Below are positions 51,020 through 58,798 of a DNA stretch of 64,000 nt, piece after piece (position 1 is the first letter of the stretch; each line of letters starts with the position of its first letter). The position numbers and the translations under genes were made by a program. This DNA is from Serratia sarumanii (GTDB taxonomy: Bacteria; Pseudomonadota; Gammaproteobacteria; Enterobacterales; Enterobacteriaceae). The notes under the pieces are model-generated. The model searched no databases, had not been told where the DNA came from, and saw only the letters and a list, made by a program, of their open reading frames with translations. The stretch spans positions 5,022,001 through 5,086,000 of the forward strand of contig NZ_CP124750.1 in NCBI RefSeq assembly GCF_029962605.1, read 5' to 3'.

Positions 51020-51859
51020 ATGAAACATCGCGCTTTGGCCTTAACGTTGTTAGCCAGTCTGACCGGCCTCGCCGCCGGCGCCGCGCACGCGGACAAACTT
51101 GACGATATCAAGCAAGCCGGCGTGGTGCGTATCGCGGTGTTCGACAGCAACCCGCCGTTCGGCTACATCGATCCGCAGAGCAAGAAGCTGGTGGGCTACG
51201 ATGTGGACGTCGCCGATGCGATCGGCAAAGCGCTGGGGGTAAAAGTGGAGCTGCGCGCCACCAACCCGGCCAACCGCATTCCGCTGCTGGTGTCGAAGAA
51301 GGTTGACCTGATTGCCGCCAACTTCACCATTACCGACGAGCGCGCCAAGGAAGTGAACTTCAGCGTGCCGTACTTCGCCACCGGTCAGAAATTCATCGCC
51401 CGCAAAGGCGTGCTGAAAACCCCGGAAGACATCAAAAAGCTGCGCATCGGCGCGGATAAGGGCACGGTGCAGGAAATCACCCTGCGCGAGCGTTTCCCGA
51501 CGGCGAAAGTGATCTCCTACGATGACACCCCGCTGGCGTTCGTGGCGCTGCGCAACGGCAACGTGCAGGCGATCACCCAGGACGACGCCAAGCTGGTCGG
51601 CCTGCTTGGCAACCTGCCGGCGGCGCAGAAGGCGGAATTTGAAATTTCGCCGTTCAGTCTGACCAAAGAATACCAGGGCGTCGGCATTCCCAAGGGCGAA
51701 GATCGCCTGACCGCCGCGGTGAACGAGACGCTGATCAAGCTGGAAAAAGACGGCGAAGCGGTTAAGATTTACGATCGCTGGTTCGGGCCGGAAACCCAAT
51801 CCGCCCAACCGCGCGGCGATTTCAAAATCGCGCCTTTGGATCAGCAACCGAAAGCCTGA
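51020..51859 (+). CDS. Amino-acid ABC transporter solute-binding protein
   Basis: Periplasmic family 3 binding protein for polar amino acids. The 279-residue precursor has a signal peptide (about 1-24, ending GAAHA) and the two-lobe fold: GVVRIAVFDSNPPFGYID near 34, NFTITDERAKEVNFSVPY with the ligand-binding arginine near 107, and AITQDD near 188. These residues suit an alpha-amino acid; the exact substrate cannot be read off. It follows the pst operon behind an AT-rich leader (50905-50960) and is the first of three genes with two permeases but no ATPase gene. A GC-rich hairpin lies after it. Confidence 0.9.
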   Translation: MKHRALALTLLASLTGLAAGAAHADKLDDIKQAGVVRIAVFDSNPPFGYIDPQSKKLVGYDVDVADAIGKALGVKVELRATNPANRIPLLVSKKVDLIAANFTITDERAKEVNFSVPYFATGQKFIARKGVLKTPEDIKKLRIGADKGTVQEITLRERFPTAKVISYDDTPLAFVALRNGNVQAITQDDAKLVGLLGNLPAAQKAEFEISPFSLTKEYQGVGIPKGEDRLTAAVNETLIKLEKDGEAVKIYDRWFGPETQSAQPRGDFKIAPLDQQPKA

Positions 51860-51889
51860 TTTAACCGCTCGCGGTGAGATCGGCACGGA

Positions 51890-51911
51890 GGGGCGCAGCT
51901 TGCTGCGCCCC
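51890..51911 (+). other. Hairpin between binding protein and permease
   Basis: GGGGCGCAGC / GCTGCGCCCC, 10-bp arms with only TT between them (the inner pairs must open), no T run. Likely holds the 3' end of the binding-protein message. Confidence 0.6.
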
Positions 51912-51940
51912 TGATGCATTCTGCAAGACAAGGATTGAAC

Positions 51941-52654
51941 ATGAACCTGGACTGGCTGCTGGCGCCGCAATACCTGAGCTGGCTGTGGCACGGCTTTCTG
52001 CTGACTCTGTGGCTTTCCGCCTGCGCGGGCCTGGCGGCCACGCTGCTGGGCTTCGTGCTGGCGGCGATGCGCGACAGCAGCCTGCGGCCGTTGCGTTGGC
52101 TGGCGATGGGCTACAGCTCGCTGTTTCGCAATACGCCGCTGCTGGTGCAGCTGTTCTTCTGGTACTTCGCCGCCGGGCAGATCCTGCCGTCCGCCGCCAT
52201 GCAGTGGCTGAACAGCTCACATCAGGTCGGTCCGTTGGAATGGCCGTCGTTCGAGTTTCTCGCCGGTTTCTTCGGCCTGACGCTCTACTCCACCGCCTTT
52301 ATCGCCGAAGAGATCCGTTCCGGCATTCGCGGCGTCGCCGGCGGGCAGAAATATGCCGCTCAGGCGCTGGGGCTGACCGGCTGGCAGGCGATGCGCTACG
52401 TGGTGCTGCCGCAGGCGTTGAAAATCGCGCTGCCGCCGCTGCTGGGGCAATACATGAACGTGATCAAAAACTCGTCGCTGACCATGGCGATCGGCGTGGC
52501 CGAACTCTCTTACGCCTCGCGTCAGGTCGAAACCGAAACCCTGCGCACCTTCCAGGCGTTCGGCGTGGCGACGGTGCTGTATATCGCCATCATCGCGCTG
52601 CTGGAAGGCTGGGGCATGTGGCGCCAACAGCGTAAACCGCTGGGAGGGCATTGA
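51941..52654 (+). CDS. Amino-acid ABC transporter permease 1
   Basis: Inner-membrane permease of the HisM/GlnP type. The 237-residue product has hydrophobic segments from about 15 on, the N-terminal NTPLLVQLFFWYF block near 65, and the coupling loop GGQKYAAQALGLTGWQAMRY near 138-157 with LPQALKIALPPLL. ATG 51941 (MNLDWLLAPQYL) follows AAGGA; codons upstream to 51914 lie in the leader hairpin area. Next permease begins 1 base after its stop. Confidence 0.9.
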   Translation: MNLDWLLAPQYLSWLWHGFLLTLWLSACAGLAATLLGFVLAAMRDSSLRPLRWLAMGYSSLFRNTPLLVQLFFWYFAAGQILPSAAMQWLNSSHQVGPLEWPSFEFLAGFFGLTLYSTAFIAEEIRSGIRGVAGGQKYAAQALGLTGWQAMRYVVLPQALKIALPPLLGQYMNVIKNSSLTMAIGVAELSYASRQVETETLRTFQAFGVATVLYIAIIALLEGWGMWRQQRKPLGGH

Positions 52655-52655
52655 G

Positions 52656-53396
52656 ATGGATTTCAGCGTAATTCACGATAACCTGGGCTACCTGCTGTGG
52701 GGTACCTGGCCGGATGGTCCATTAGGCGGCGCGGCGCTGACGTTGGCGATCAGCCTGATGGCCGGCGTCGCCTCGGCGGTGCTCGGCACCTTGCTCGGCG
52801 TGGCGCTGGCGATGTCGCGCGGCGTCGCTGCCGGATTGCTGGCGGCGGTGCTGGGCTTTTTCCGCGCCATACCGGTCATCATGCTGATCTTCTGGACCTA
52901 TTTCCTGCTGCCGATGGTGTTTGGCGTAGAGATCCCGGAAATCACCACCGTGGTGTGCGCGCTGGCGCTGATCGCTTCGGCCTATCTGGCCCATGCGGTG
53001 AAGGCCGGCATCGCCGCGATCGGCCCCGGCCAGTGGCAGGCCGGGCTTTCCCTGGGGCTGACCCGCTGGCAGACGCTGCGCATGATCGTGCTGCCGCAGG
53101 CGCTGCGCATGATGGTGCCGTCGTTCATCAACCAGTGGATATCCCTGATCAAAGACACCTCGCTGGCTTATATCGTCGGCGTTGGCGAACTGACCTTCCT
53201 GGCGACCCAGGTCAACAACCGCAGCATGGTCTATCCCATGGAAGTGTTCCTGTTCGTGGCGCTGGTCTATTTCGTGTTCTGCCTGGCGCTCGATCTGCTG
53301 GCCAACGCGGTCAACCGCCGCTTCGGCGCGCAAACCCGCGCGCTGAAGCGGTCGTGGCGCTGGTGGCGCAACAAGCCGCCGTTGCCGGCCAGTTAA
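52656..53396 (+). CDS. Amino-acid ABC transporter permease 2
   Basis: Second permease of the same type, 246 residues, with the FRAIPVIMLIFWTYFLLP block near 71 and coupling loop GPGQWQAGLSLGLTRWQT near 125-142. The C-terminal tail is basic (RALKRSWRWWRNK). No ATP-binding protein gene follows: the next gene, yieH, is convergent and its stop overlaps this stop in TTAA. The transporter must borrow an ATPase from elsewhere, or its ATPase gene is in another part of the chromosome. Confidence 0.9.
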   Translation: MDFSVIHDNLGYLLWGTWPDGPLGGAALTLAISLMAGVASAVLGTLLGVALAMSRGVAAGLLAAVLGFFRAIPVIMLIFWTYFLLPMVFGVEIPEITTVVCALALIASAYLAHAVKAGIAAIGPGQWQAGLSLGLTRWQTLRMIVLPQALRMMVPSFINQWISLIKDTSLAYIVGVGELTFLATQVNNRSMVYPMEVFLFVALVYFVFCLALDLLANAVNRRFGAQTRALKRSWRWWRNKPPLPAS

Positions 53397-54061
53397 TCGG
53401 CCGTCAGCCGCCAGCCGCGTTCGCGCCACAGCGCGGGCAGCTGGGCCAGGTCGTTAAACGTCGTCACCAGCAGGTGGTCGATCGGCGGGTTATGCGGATC
53501 GGCGCAGAAGTAAAAGACCGGAATGCCGGCGGCGATACCAGCCTGCGCGCCGGCGGGCGAGTCGTCCACCAGGATGCAGCGCGTTACCGGCACCTGCATC
53601 TGTTCGGCGGCGTGAAACACGATCGCCGGATCCGGCTTCCAACGCTGAATGTCATAGCCGCTGAACAACCGGTCATCAAAATAAGGCAGCATGCCGGTCA
53701 GGCCGAGCGAGTGCTGCATCTTGCTGACCGGCCCGTTGGAGACGGTGCAGACAGGCACCGTCACCTGCGCCAGCAGCTCGCGGGCGCCGGCAATCTGCTG
53801 TAGCTCGCTGTCGAACAGCCGCGCCACTTCCTGCCGATACAGCGGCTCCAGCGCCTCTTTTGCCAGGTCAGTGCCCTGCTCGGCGTTGACCCGATCGATG
53901 ATCTCGTACAGCTTCACCCCTTTGTATTTCTTGAACACCTCTTCCAGCGACAGATGAATGCCGTAGCGGGCGAACATGTGCACATAGGCTTTGCTGCACA
54001 GCACTTCGCTGTCCACCAGCGTGCCGTCGCAGTCGAACAAAATGCAGTCAATCTGATTCAT
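53393..54061 (-). CDS. yieH: HAD-superfamily phosphatase YieH
   Basis: Sugar-phosphate phosphatase of HAD subfamily IA; the E. coli enzyme acts on 6-phosphogluconate. The 222-residue protein has motif I FDCDGTLVDSE at 9-19 with the nucleophile and acid aspartates, motif II VSNGP near 107, motif III lysine in RWKPDP near 141 and motif IV VDDSPAG near 164. A helical cap lies between motifs I and II. Lies 46 bases downstream of the Nudix gene on the same strand. Confidence 0.93.
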   Translation of the reverse strand: MNQIDCILFDCDGTLVDSEVLCSKAYVHMFARYGIHLSLEEVFKKYKGVKLYEIIDRVNAEQGTDLAKEALEPLYRQEVARLFDSELQQIAGARELLAQVTVPVCTVSNGPVSKMQHSLGLTGMLPYFDDRLFSGYDIQRWKPDPAIVFHAAEQMQVPVTRCILVDDSPAGAQAGIAAGIPVFYFCADPHNPPIDHLLVTTFNDLAQLPALWRERGWRLTAD

Positions 54062-54107
54062 GCGGGACAGGTTCCTTCGGGTTAACGGCGCTGAGGCCGC
54101 TCAGCGA

Positions 54108-54512
54108 TCACTTGATCAGGTTACGCGCCTTGAGATCGTGCAAAATCAGCGCGGCGACGTGCGAGCAGTGCGGCAAGTCGCGGCTGTCGCACCACCTCAG
54201 TTCGGCGATTTCGGCGGCCGGCTGCAGCTGCCCGGTAACGTCGGCCTGATAGCAGCGAATGCGCACCTGGGTGCCGTCCTGCTTGCCGTCCGCCGGGCCG
54301 GCGAACTCGCCGTAAAACGCGATGGAGCTCGGCTGCAGCGCGACGGTCAGCTCTTCGTCGATTTCGCGGCACAGCGCCTGTTCGTCGGTTTCGCCCGCTT
54401 CGCGCTTTCCGCCCGGCATATAAAACAGCGTCTTATTGTGTGAGCGCACCAGCGCCACTTTGTCATCTTTCAGCGCGATCAACGCGAGCTTATCGATAAA
54501 GGTTGAAGACAT
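54108..54512 (-). CDS. Nudix hydrolase
   Basis: Cytoplasmic hydrolase of a nucleoside-diphosphate-linked or similar substrate, 134 residues. The Nudix box starts at G35 and reads G-x5-E-x7-REIDEELTV: all metal-binding acidic residues (E50, E53, E54) are kept, but the usual glycine near its end is T56. ATG 54510-54512 (MSSTFIDKLALI) follows AGGAA; the frame extends upstream without family resemblance. Substrate unknown; it is followed by yieH, possibly as one transcript. Confidence 0.85.
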   Translation of the reverse strand: MSSTFIDKLALIALKDDKVALVRSHNKTLFYMPGGKREAGETDEQALCREIDEELTVALQPSSIAFYGEFAGPADGKQDGTQVRIRCYQADVTGQLQPAAEIAELRWCDSRDLPHCSHVAALILHDLKARNLIK

Positions 54513-54746
54513 GCGGATTCCTGTTTTTTCGCGGGTAGGGTAAGAGATGCGATAGGTCATTTTATCGGCCGCGTCGGCAAACGGCAACGCAGCGGGCGGC
54601 AACGGGGGATGAAAGCCTGTAAATACAAGCCGTTGACGCGTTTAGCCGTAAAGATGGCGAAAAAAACCTGTGACCGGCGTCAAAAGCCCCACTTTTTGTT
54701 ATAGGATAGCCGGCGACTGTCCATTCCCATTTTCGGAATTCTGATA

Positions 54747-56084
54747 ATGACCAAACCAGTATCTGGCCTTGACGCTGAGCAAGGCTTGCTTGGGCGCGTG
54801 TTTAAACTCAAGCAACATGGCACGACGGCGCGTACGGAAACGATTGCCGGTATCACCACCTTCCTTACCATGGTGTATATCGTGTTCGTTAACCCGCAAA
54901 TCTTGGGCGCGGCGGGCATGGATACCCAGGCGGTATTTGTCACCACCTGTTTGATCGCCGCTTTCGGCAGCATCTTTATGGGCCTGCTGGCGAACCTGCC
55001 GGTGGCGCTGGCGCCGGCGATGGGCCTGAACGCCTTCTTCGCCTTCGTGGTGGTCGGGGCGATGGGCATCTCCTGGCAGGTGGGCATGGGCGCCATCTTC
55101 TGGGGAGCGGTCGGCCTGCTGCTGCTGACCATTTTCCGCATCCGCTACTGGATGATCGCCAACATTCCGGTCAGCCTGCGGGTCGGCATCACCAGCGGCA
55201 TCGGCCTGTTCATCGGCATGATGGGGCTGAAAAACGCCGGCATCGTGGTGGCCAACCCGGACACGCTGGTGACCATCGGCAGCCTGACCTCGCACAACGT
55301 GCTGCTGGGCGCGCTCGGCTTCTTCATCATCGCCGTGCTCTCTTCGCGTAACTTCCACGCGGCGGTGCTGGTGTCGATCGTGGTCACCACCCTGATCGGC
55401 TGGATGCTGGGCGACGTGAAATACGGCGGCCTGTTCTCCCTGCCGCCGAGCATCACCTCGGTGGTGGGCCAGGTCGACGTGGCCGGCGCGCTGAACATCG
55501 GGCTGGCCGGGATCATCTTCTCGTTTATGCTGGTGAACCTGTTTGACTCTTCGGGCACCTTGATCGGCGTCACCGATAAAGCCGGCCTGACCGACAACCA
55601 GGGCAAGTTCCCGCGCATGAAGCAGGCGCTGTACGTCGACAGCATCAGCTCGGTGGCCGGTTCGCTGGCGGGCACCTCTTCCGTGACCGCTTACATCGAA
55701 AGTTCGTCCGGCGTCGCCGTCGGCGGCCGCACCGGTTTGACGGCGGTGGTCACCGGCCTGCTGTTCCTGCTGGTGATCTTCCTGTCGCCGCTGGCGGGCA
55801 TGGTGCCGGCTTACGCCGCCGCCGGCGCGCTGGTCTACGTCGGCGTGCTGATGACCTCCAGCCTGGCGCGGGTGAAGTGGGACGATCTGACCGAAGCGGT
55901 ACCGGCGTTTGTCACCGCGGTGATGATGCCGTTCAGCTTCTCGATCACCGAAGGCATCGCGCTCGGCTTTATCTCCTACTGCGTGATGAAGCTCGGCACC
56001 GGCCGCTGGCGTGAAATCAGCCCGTGCGTGGTGGTGGTGGCGCTGCTGTTCGTGCTGAAGATCGTCTTCGTCGACGGCCATTGA
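54747..56084 (+). CDS. adeP: Adenine permease AdeP (YieG)
   Basis: Proton-coupled purine importer of the AzgA-like NCS2 branch in the inner membrane; E. coli AdeP prefers adenine. The 445-residue protein has 12-14 hydrophobic segments and the family blocks TARTETIAGITTFLTMVYIVFVNP near 28, PVALAPAMGLNAFF near 86 and VNLFDSSGTLIGVTDKAG near 262. It is divergent from the Nudix gene, across a 234-bp gap in which I found no riboswitch or clear PurR box. Confidence 0.95.
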   Translation: MTKPVSGLDAEQGLLGRVFKLKQHGTTARTETIAGITTFLTMVYIVFVNPQILGAAGMDTQAVFVTTCLIAAFGSIFMGLLANLPVALAPAMGLNAFFAFVVVGAMGISWQVGMGAIFWGAVGLLLLTIFRIRYWMIANIPVSLRVGITSGIGLFIGMMGLKNAGIVVANPDTLVTIGSLTSHNVLLGALGFFIIAVLSSRNFHAAVLVSIVVTTLIGWMLGDVKYGGLFSLPPSITSVVGQVDVAGALNIGLAGIIFSFMLVNLFDSSGTLIGVTDKAGLTDNQGKFPRMKQALYVDSISSVAGSLAGTSSVTAYIESSSGVAVGGRTGLTAVVTGLLFLLVIFLSPLAGMVPAYAAAGALVYVGVLMTSSLARVKWDDLTEAVPAFVTAVMMPFSFSITEGIALGFISYCVMKLGTGRWREISPCVVVVALLFVLKIVFVDGH

Positions 56085-56091
56085 CCGCCAA

Positions 56092-56113
56092 AGGGCCGAC
56101 GCCTGTCGGCCCT
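56092..56113. terminator. Hairpin between adeP and the hydrolase-like gene
   Basis: AGGGCCGAC / GTCGGCCCT with a GCCT loop, placed between the converging stops. There is no T run on either side, so termination strength is uncertain. Confidence 0.55.
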
Positions 56114-56119
56114 GAACCC

Positions 56120-57172
56120 CTAGGCGCCCGGCGTCGCATCCGGCGCCTTACCCAACACCCACTGCAACGGCCGCTTGAAGCGCGCCTGCCAACTGCCGGC
56201 GGCATCCTCTCCCTGGGCGAAGTGCAGCGTTTCTACCTGATTATCCTCTCCGAACAGATTGGCGAAGTGCAACGCCAGCGCCTGCTCGCTGAAATTCTGC
56301 CGATCGTAATACGCCATCACGATTTTCTTTTGCGCCGCCAGCGACTGCTGGGCCGGCTTGATCTCGCCGTTGGGGGCGATCAGCAGCGCGCCGGCGTAAA
56401 ACTGCGGGTACTTCGCGATCAGGTTGGCGGCGTGCAGCGCGCCCTGGCCGCGGGCGCTGAGGTAAATCCGCCGGGGATTCAGCTTTAGCTGCGGAGCCAG
56501 CTGTTGCAGCGTACGCTGAATGGCGGTTTGGGTGCTCTCGTCGCTGTAATTCGACCAGCGGAAACTGTTTTCCGACAGCATCTGCGTGCCGTTGAGCTCG
56601 ATGTAGGCCACGCCCATTTCGCCGAACAGCAGCCGTTCTTCGGGGCTGATGGCGGCGGCTTTGCCGTAGGTATGCAGGAAGATCACCGTTGGCCAGCCTT
56701 CGGGCGGCGCTTCGCCGTCCGGCATCGCGTAGCTGGCCTTGCCTTCATAGTGGCGCGCGTGCTGCAGATAGCGCGCTTTGGTGGCGGCCAGGATCGATTG
56801 GTAGGTGGCGGAGTGCTGGATGCTGTTGAAGGCGTCGTCCTCCAGCAGGTTGTAGTAGTACCACAGGCCGCGGTCGGCGCTCAGCTGCAGGTAGCGCTCC
56901 GCCAGCTCGGTTTGCCCTTTCTCCGCCGATGACACCGCCAGCTGGTAGGGCGCCCAGACGTTGCGGCCGTCTTCGCGCATCAGCGTCAGGTACAGCGACA
57001 TGGCGCCCAGCTTTTTATCTTCCTGGTTTTGCGCGGATCGCGACAGCTGGGCGTTGAGCGCGCTGTGTGCCGGCAGCTCCAGCGGCTCTTCACCGGCGGG
57101 ATAACGCATCTCTGCCGCGAAAGCGGGACTGGTGATGGAAACAAAAAATAACGCTAAAATGAAAAAATACAT
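56120..57172 (-). CDS. Exported alpha/beta-hydrolase-like protein, probably inactive
   Basis: A 350-residue protein with a signal peptide (about 1-20, ending SPAFA), a helical, Sel1/TPR-like stretch at about 55-130 (YQLAVSSAEKGQTELAERYL) and a C-terminal part built like an esterase (about 160-340). In the segment RRIYLSARGQGALHA (234-248) the usual GxSxG elbow reads A-R-G-Q-G, so the serine position is G242; the oxyanion HG is HT at 167-168. It is therefore probably not a serine hydrolase. The Shine-Dalgarno is poor. No family name can be given; neighbours (adeP, chrR) give no clue. It may bind cell-envelope material. Confidence 0.75.
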   Translation of the reverse strand: MYFFILALFFVSITSPAFAAEMRYPAGEEPLELPAHSALNAQLSRSAQNQEDKKLGAMSLYLTLMREDGRNVWAPYQLAVSSAEKGQTELAERYLQLSADRGLWYYYNLLEDDAFNSIQHSATYQSILAATKARYLQHARHYEGKASYAMPDGEAPPEGWPTVIFLHTYGKAAAISPEERLLFGEMGVAYIELNGTQMLSENSFRWSNYSDESTQTAIQRTLQQLAPQLKLNPRRIYLSARGQGALHAANLIAKYPQFYAGALLIAPNGEIKPAQQSLAAQKKIVMAYYDRQNFSEQALALHFANLFGEDNQVETLHFAQGEDAAGSWQARFKRPLQWVLGKAPDATPGA

Positions 57173-57249
57173 GATGCTATGGCTTTAATTTTCAATGAAT
57201 TGATGGACTTCATGTCCTGTTGCGGCGCCTAAGGGGCGCCGCGAGACCT

Positions 57250-57816
57250 TCACTCCACGCGGCGAATAAAATCGCTGAACGCGGACAGCTGGCCGGTCAG
57301 AAAATCCAGCGTTCCCTGATCGCTCAGTTCACCGGCCTGTTCGTCGACCTTGCTCTGGATCACGCCGCCCATAAACTCAGGCTTGTTCATTACCATCGCA
57401 TCGAGGAACACCAGGATCTGGCGCAGATGGTATTGGCAGCGCGCGCCGCCGATCGGCCCCATCGAGCTGGTCTGAATGGCGACCGGCTTGCCGGCCAGCG
57501 GCTGATTCGGCAAGCGAGACAGCCAGTCGATGGCGTTCTTCAACCCGCCGGGCACGGAATAGTTATATTCAGGGGTGACGATGATCACGCCGTCGGCCTG
57601 GCGGATCTGTTCGGCGATCGCCTCGACCGCGGCAGGGAAGCCTTCACCCTGTTGCATGTCGGCGTCGTACAGCGGGATATCGCGAATGGAGGGCAGCGCT
57701 TCAATGGTGACGCCCTGTGGAGCCAGGCCTGGCAGGGCGCGGGCCACCATGGCGTTGTAGGAGCCTTTGCGCAGGCTGCCGAGCAGAGTGACGATTTTTA
57801 AGGCTTGGTCTGACAT
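57250..57816 (-). CDS. chrR: NADPH-dependent FMN reductase / quinone reductase ChrR (YieF)
   Basis: Dimeric flavoprotein that reduces quinones, chromate and azo compounds and limits redox cycling. The 188-residue protein (same length as E. coli) has the FMN phosphate loop GSLRKGSYN near 12-20, TPEYNYSVPGGLKNAIDW near 79-96 and QTSSMGPIGGARCQ near 113-126. ATG 57814-57816 (MSDQALKIVTLLG) with GGGAGA upstream; the frame continues to 57909 as a non-family extension. Confidence 0.95.
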   Translation of the reverse strand: MSDQALKIVTLLGSLRKGSYNAMVARALPGLAPQGVTIEALPSIRDIPLYDADMQQGEGFPAAVEAIAEQIRQADGVIIVTPEYNYSVPGGLKNAIDWLSRLPNQPLAGKPVAIQTSSMGPIGGARCQYHLRQILVFLDAMVMNKPEFMGGVIQSKVDEQAGELSDQGTLDFLTGQLSAFSDFIRRVE

Positions 57817-57977
57817 GGTGATTCTCCCTTTCGAATGAGCAGATTCAGCGTACAACATGGGCGAATAGTAGGCTAAAGCGCTGGTCGAGAATAGGCGATT
57901 GCTCAACATTTAGCTGTCTTTACAATTTAATCCAGCAACTCGTGCGGTAAAGACAGCGTTATCCGCTTTGCGCCGCG

Positions 57978-58703
57978 TTAACCGGGCGTCTTCAGGCCCG
58001 TCAGTTTAACGAAGCGTGAGGACGCCGCCGGGCTGCGCGGCGAGATTTCCCCGACTTTCTGCAGGCCGCCGCGCTCTTCGTAGCGCCAGCACAGCAGGCG
58101 ATCCAGGCCGGGGCTGCCGGCGCAGGCCCAGCTCAGGTATTCGTCGGCGTCGCTCATCACCTGAACGTCCGGCGTGGCGCTGGAGCGCAGGTGGCCGGAG
58201 AAGGGATGTAGACGCAGCGTAGACTGGCCGCTGTTGCCGAGGCCGGAAATTTTCAGCACGCTTTGCCGAATGCTCCACAGCTGAGTCTCCGCCTCCAGCC
58301 GATCGTCCTGCGCGCCGATCCAGGCACTTTCCGCCGGCGTCTGATGCGCGTGTTGCAGCGCGCTTTGCCGGGTGCCGCGCGCCCGCATCACTTCGATATC
58401 CAACCCGACTTTTCCCTCGTCGCTGAGCAGCACGCCCACGGTGTTGCTGGCGTAAGCGAGGCTGAAATCGGGCAGCTGATGATCGGCGAAACAGGGGCGG
58501 CCGGTCGGCGTGGTGGCGATGGGGGGCAGCGTCGGCAGGCCGTACAGGTAGAACATCATTTCGGCGAGCAGAATGCGCCCTTGCAGGAAGCGCGTGCGGC
58601 GTTTAACGGAAAAGGTGCGGGTGGCGGCTATCACTTCGTCGGCGAGTCTCTGGGTATCCAGGACGGCGGAGGCCGGGGTCCATCGGGCAAAATGACACGC
58701 CAT
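57978..58703 (-). CDS. yieE: 4'-phosphopantetheinyl transferase family protein YieE
   Basis: Member of the Sfp/AcpS superfamily that loads phosphopantetheine onto carrier proteins. Next to chrR, as in E. coli. The 241-residue protein (start MACHFARWTP, ATG behind GGAG) keeps the metal-binding GLDIE at 100-104, but the second motif, normally WxxKExxxK, is WSIRQSVLK at 143-151, with R and Q for K and E. E. coli YieE, as I recall, deviates in the same place, so this looks like a subfamily trait. In S. marcescens a phosphopantetheinyl transferase (PswP) is needed for serrawettin and prodigiosin; whether this is that gene I cannot say. Confidence 0.8.
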   Translation of the reverse strand: MACHFARWTPASAVLDTQRLADEVIAATRTFSVKRRTRFLQGRILLAEMMFYLYGLPTLPPIATTPTGRPCFADHQLPDFSLAYASNTVGVLLSDEGKVGLDIEVMRARGTRQSALQHAHQTPAESAWIGAQDDRLEAETQLWSIRQSVLKISGLGNSGQSTLRLHPFSGHLRSSATPDVQVMSDADEYLSWACAGSPGLDRLLCWRYEERGGLQKVGEISPRSPAASSRFVKLTGLKTPG

Positions 58704-58798
58704 TGTTCGCTCCATGACAGAGGGTCGCTAAGAACGCAGGGGTGTTAGATTAAGACTAAGTTGAGGATTTATCATCAAAAAACGCTATGCGGATTATC

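Noticed and set aside
54513..54746. Purine riboswitch or PurR box upstream of adeP
   Set aside because: No paired purine-aptamer core and no acceptable ACGCAAACGTTTGCGT-like site was seen.
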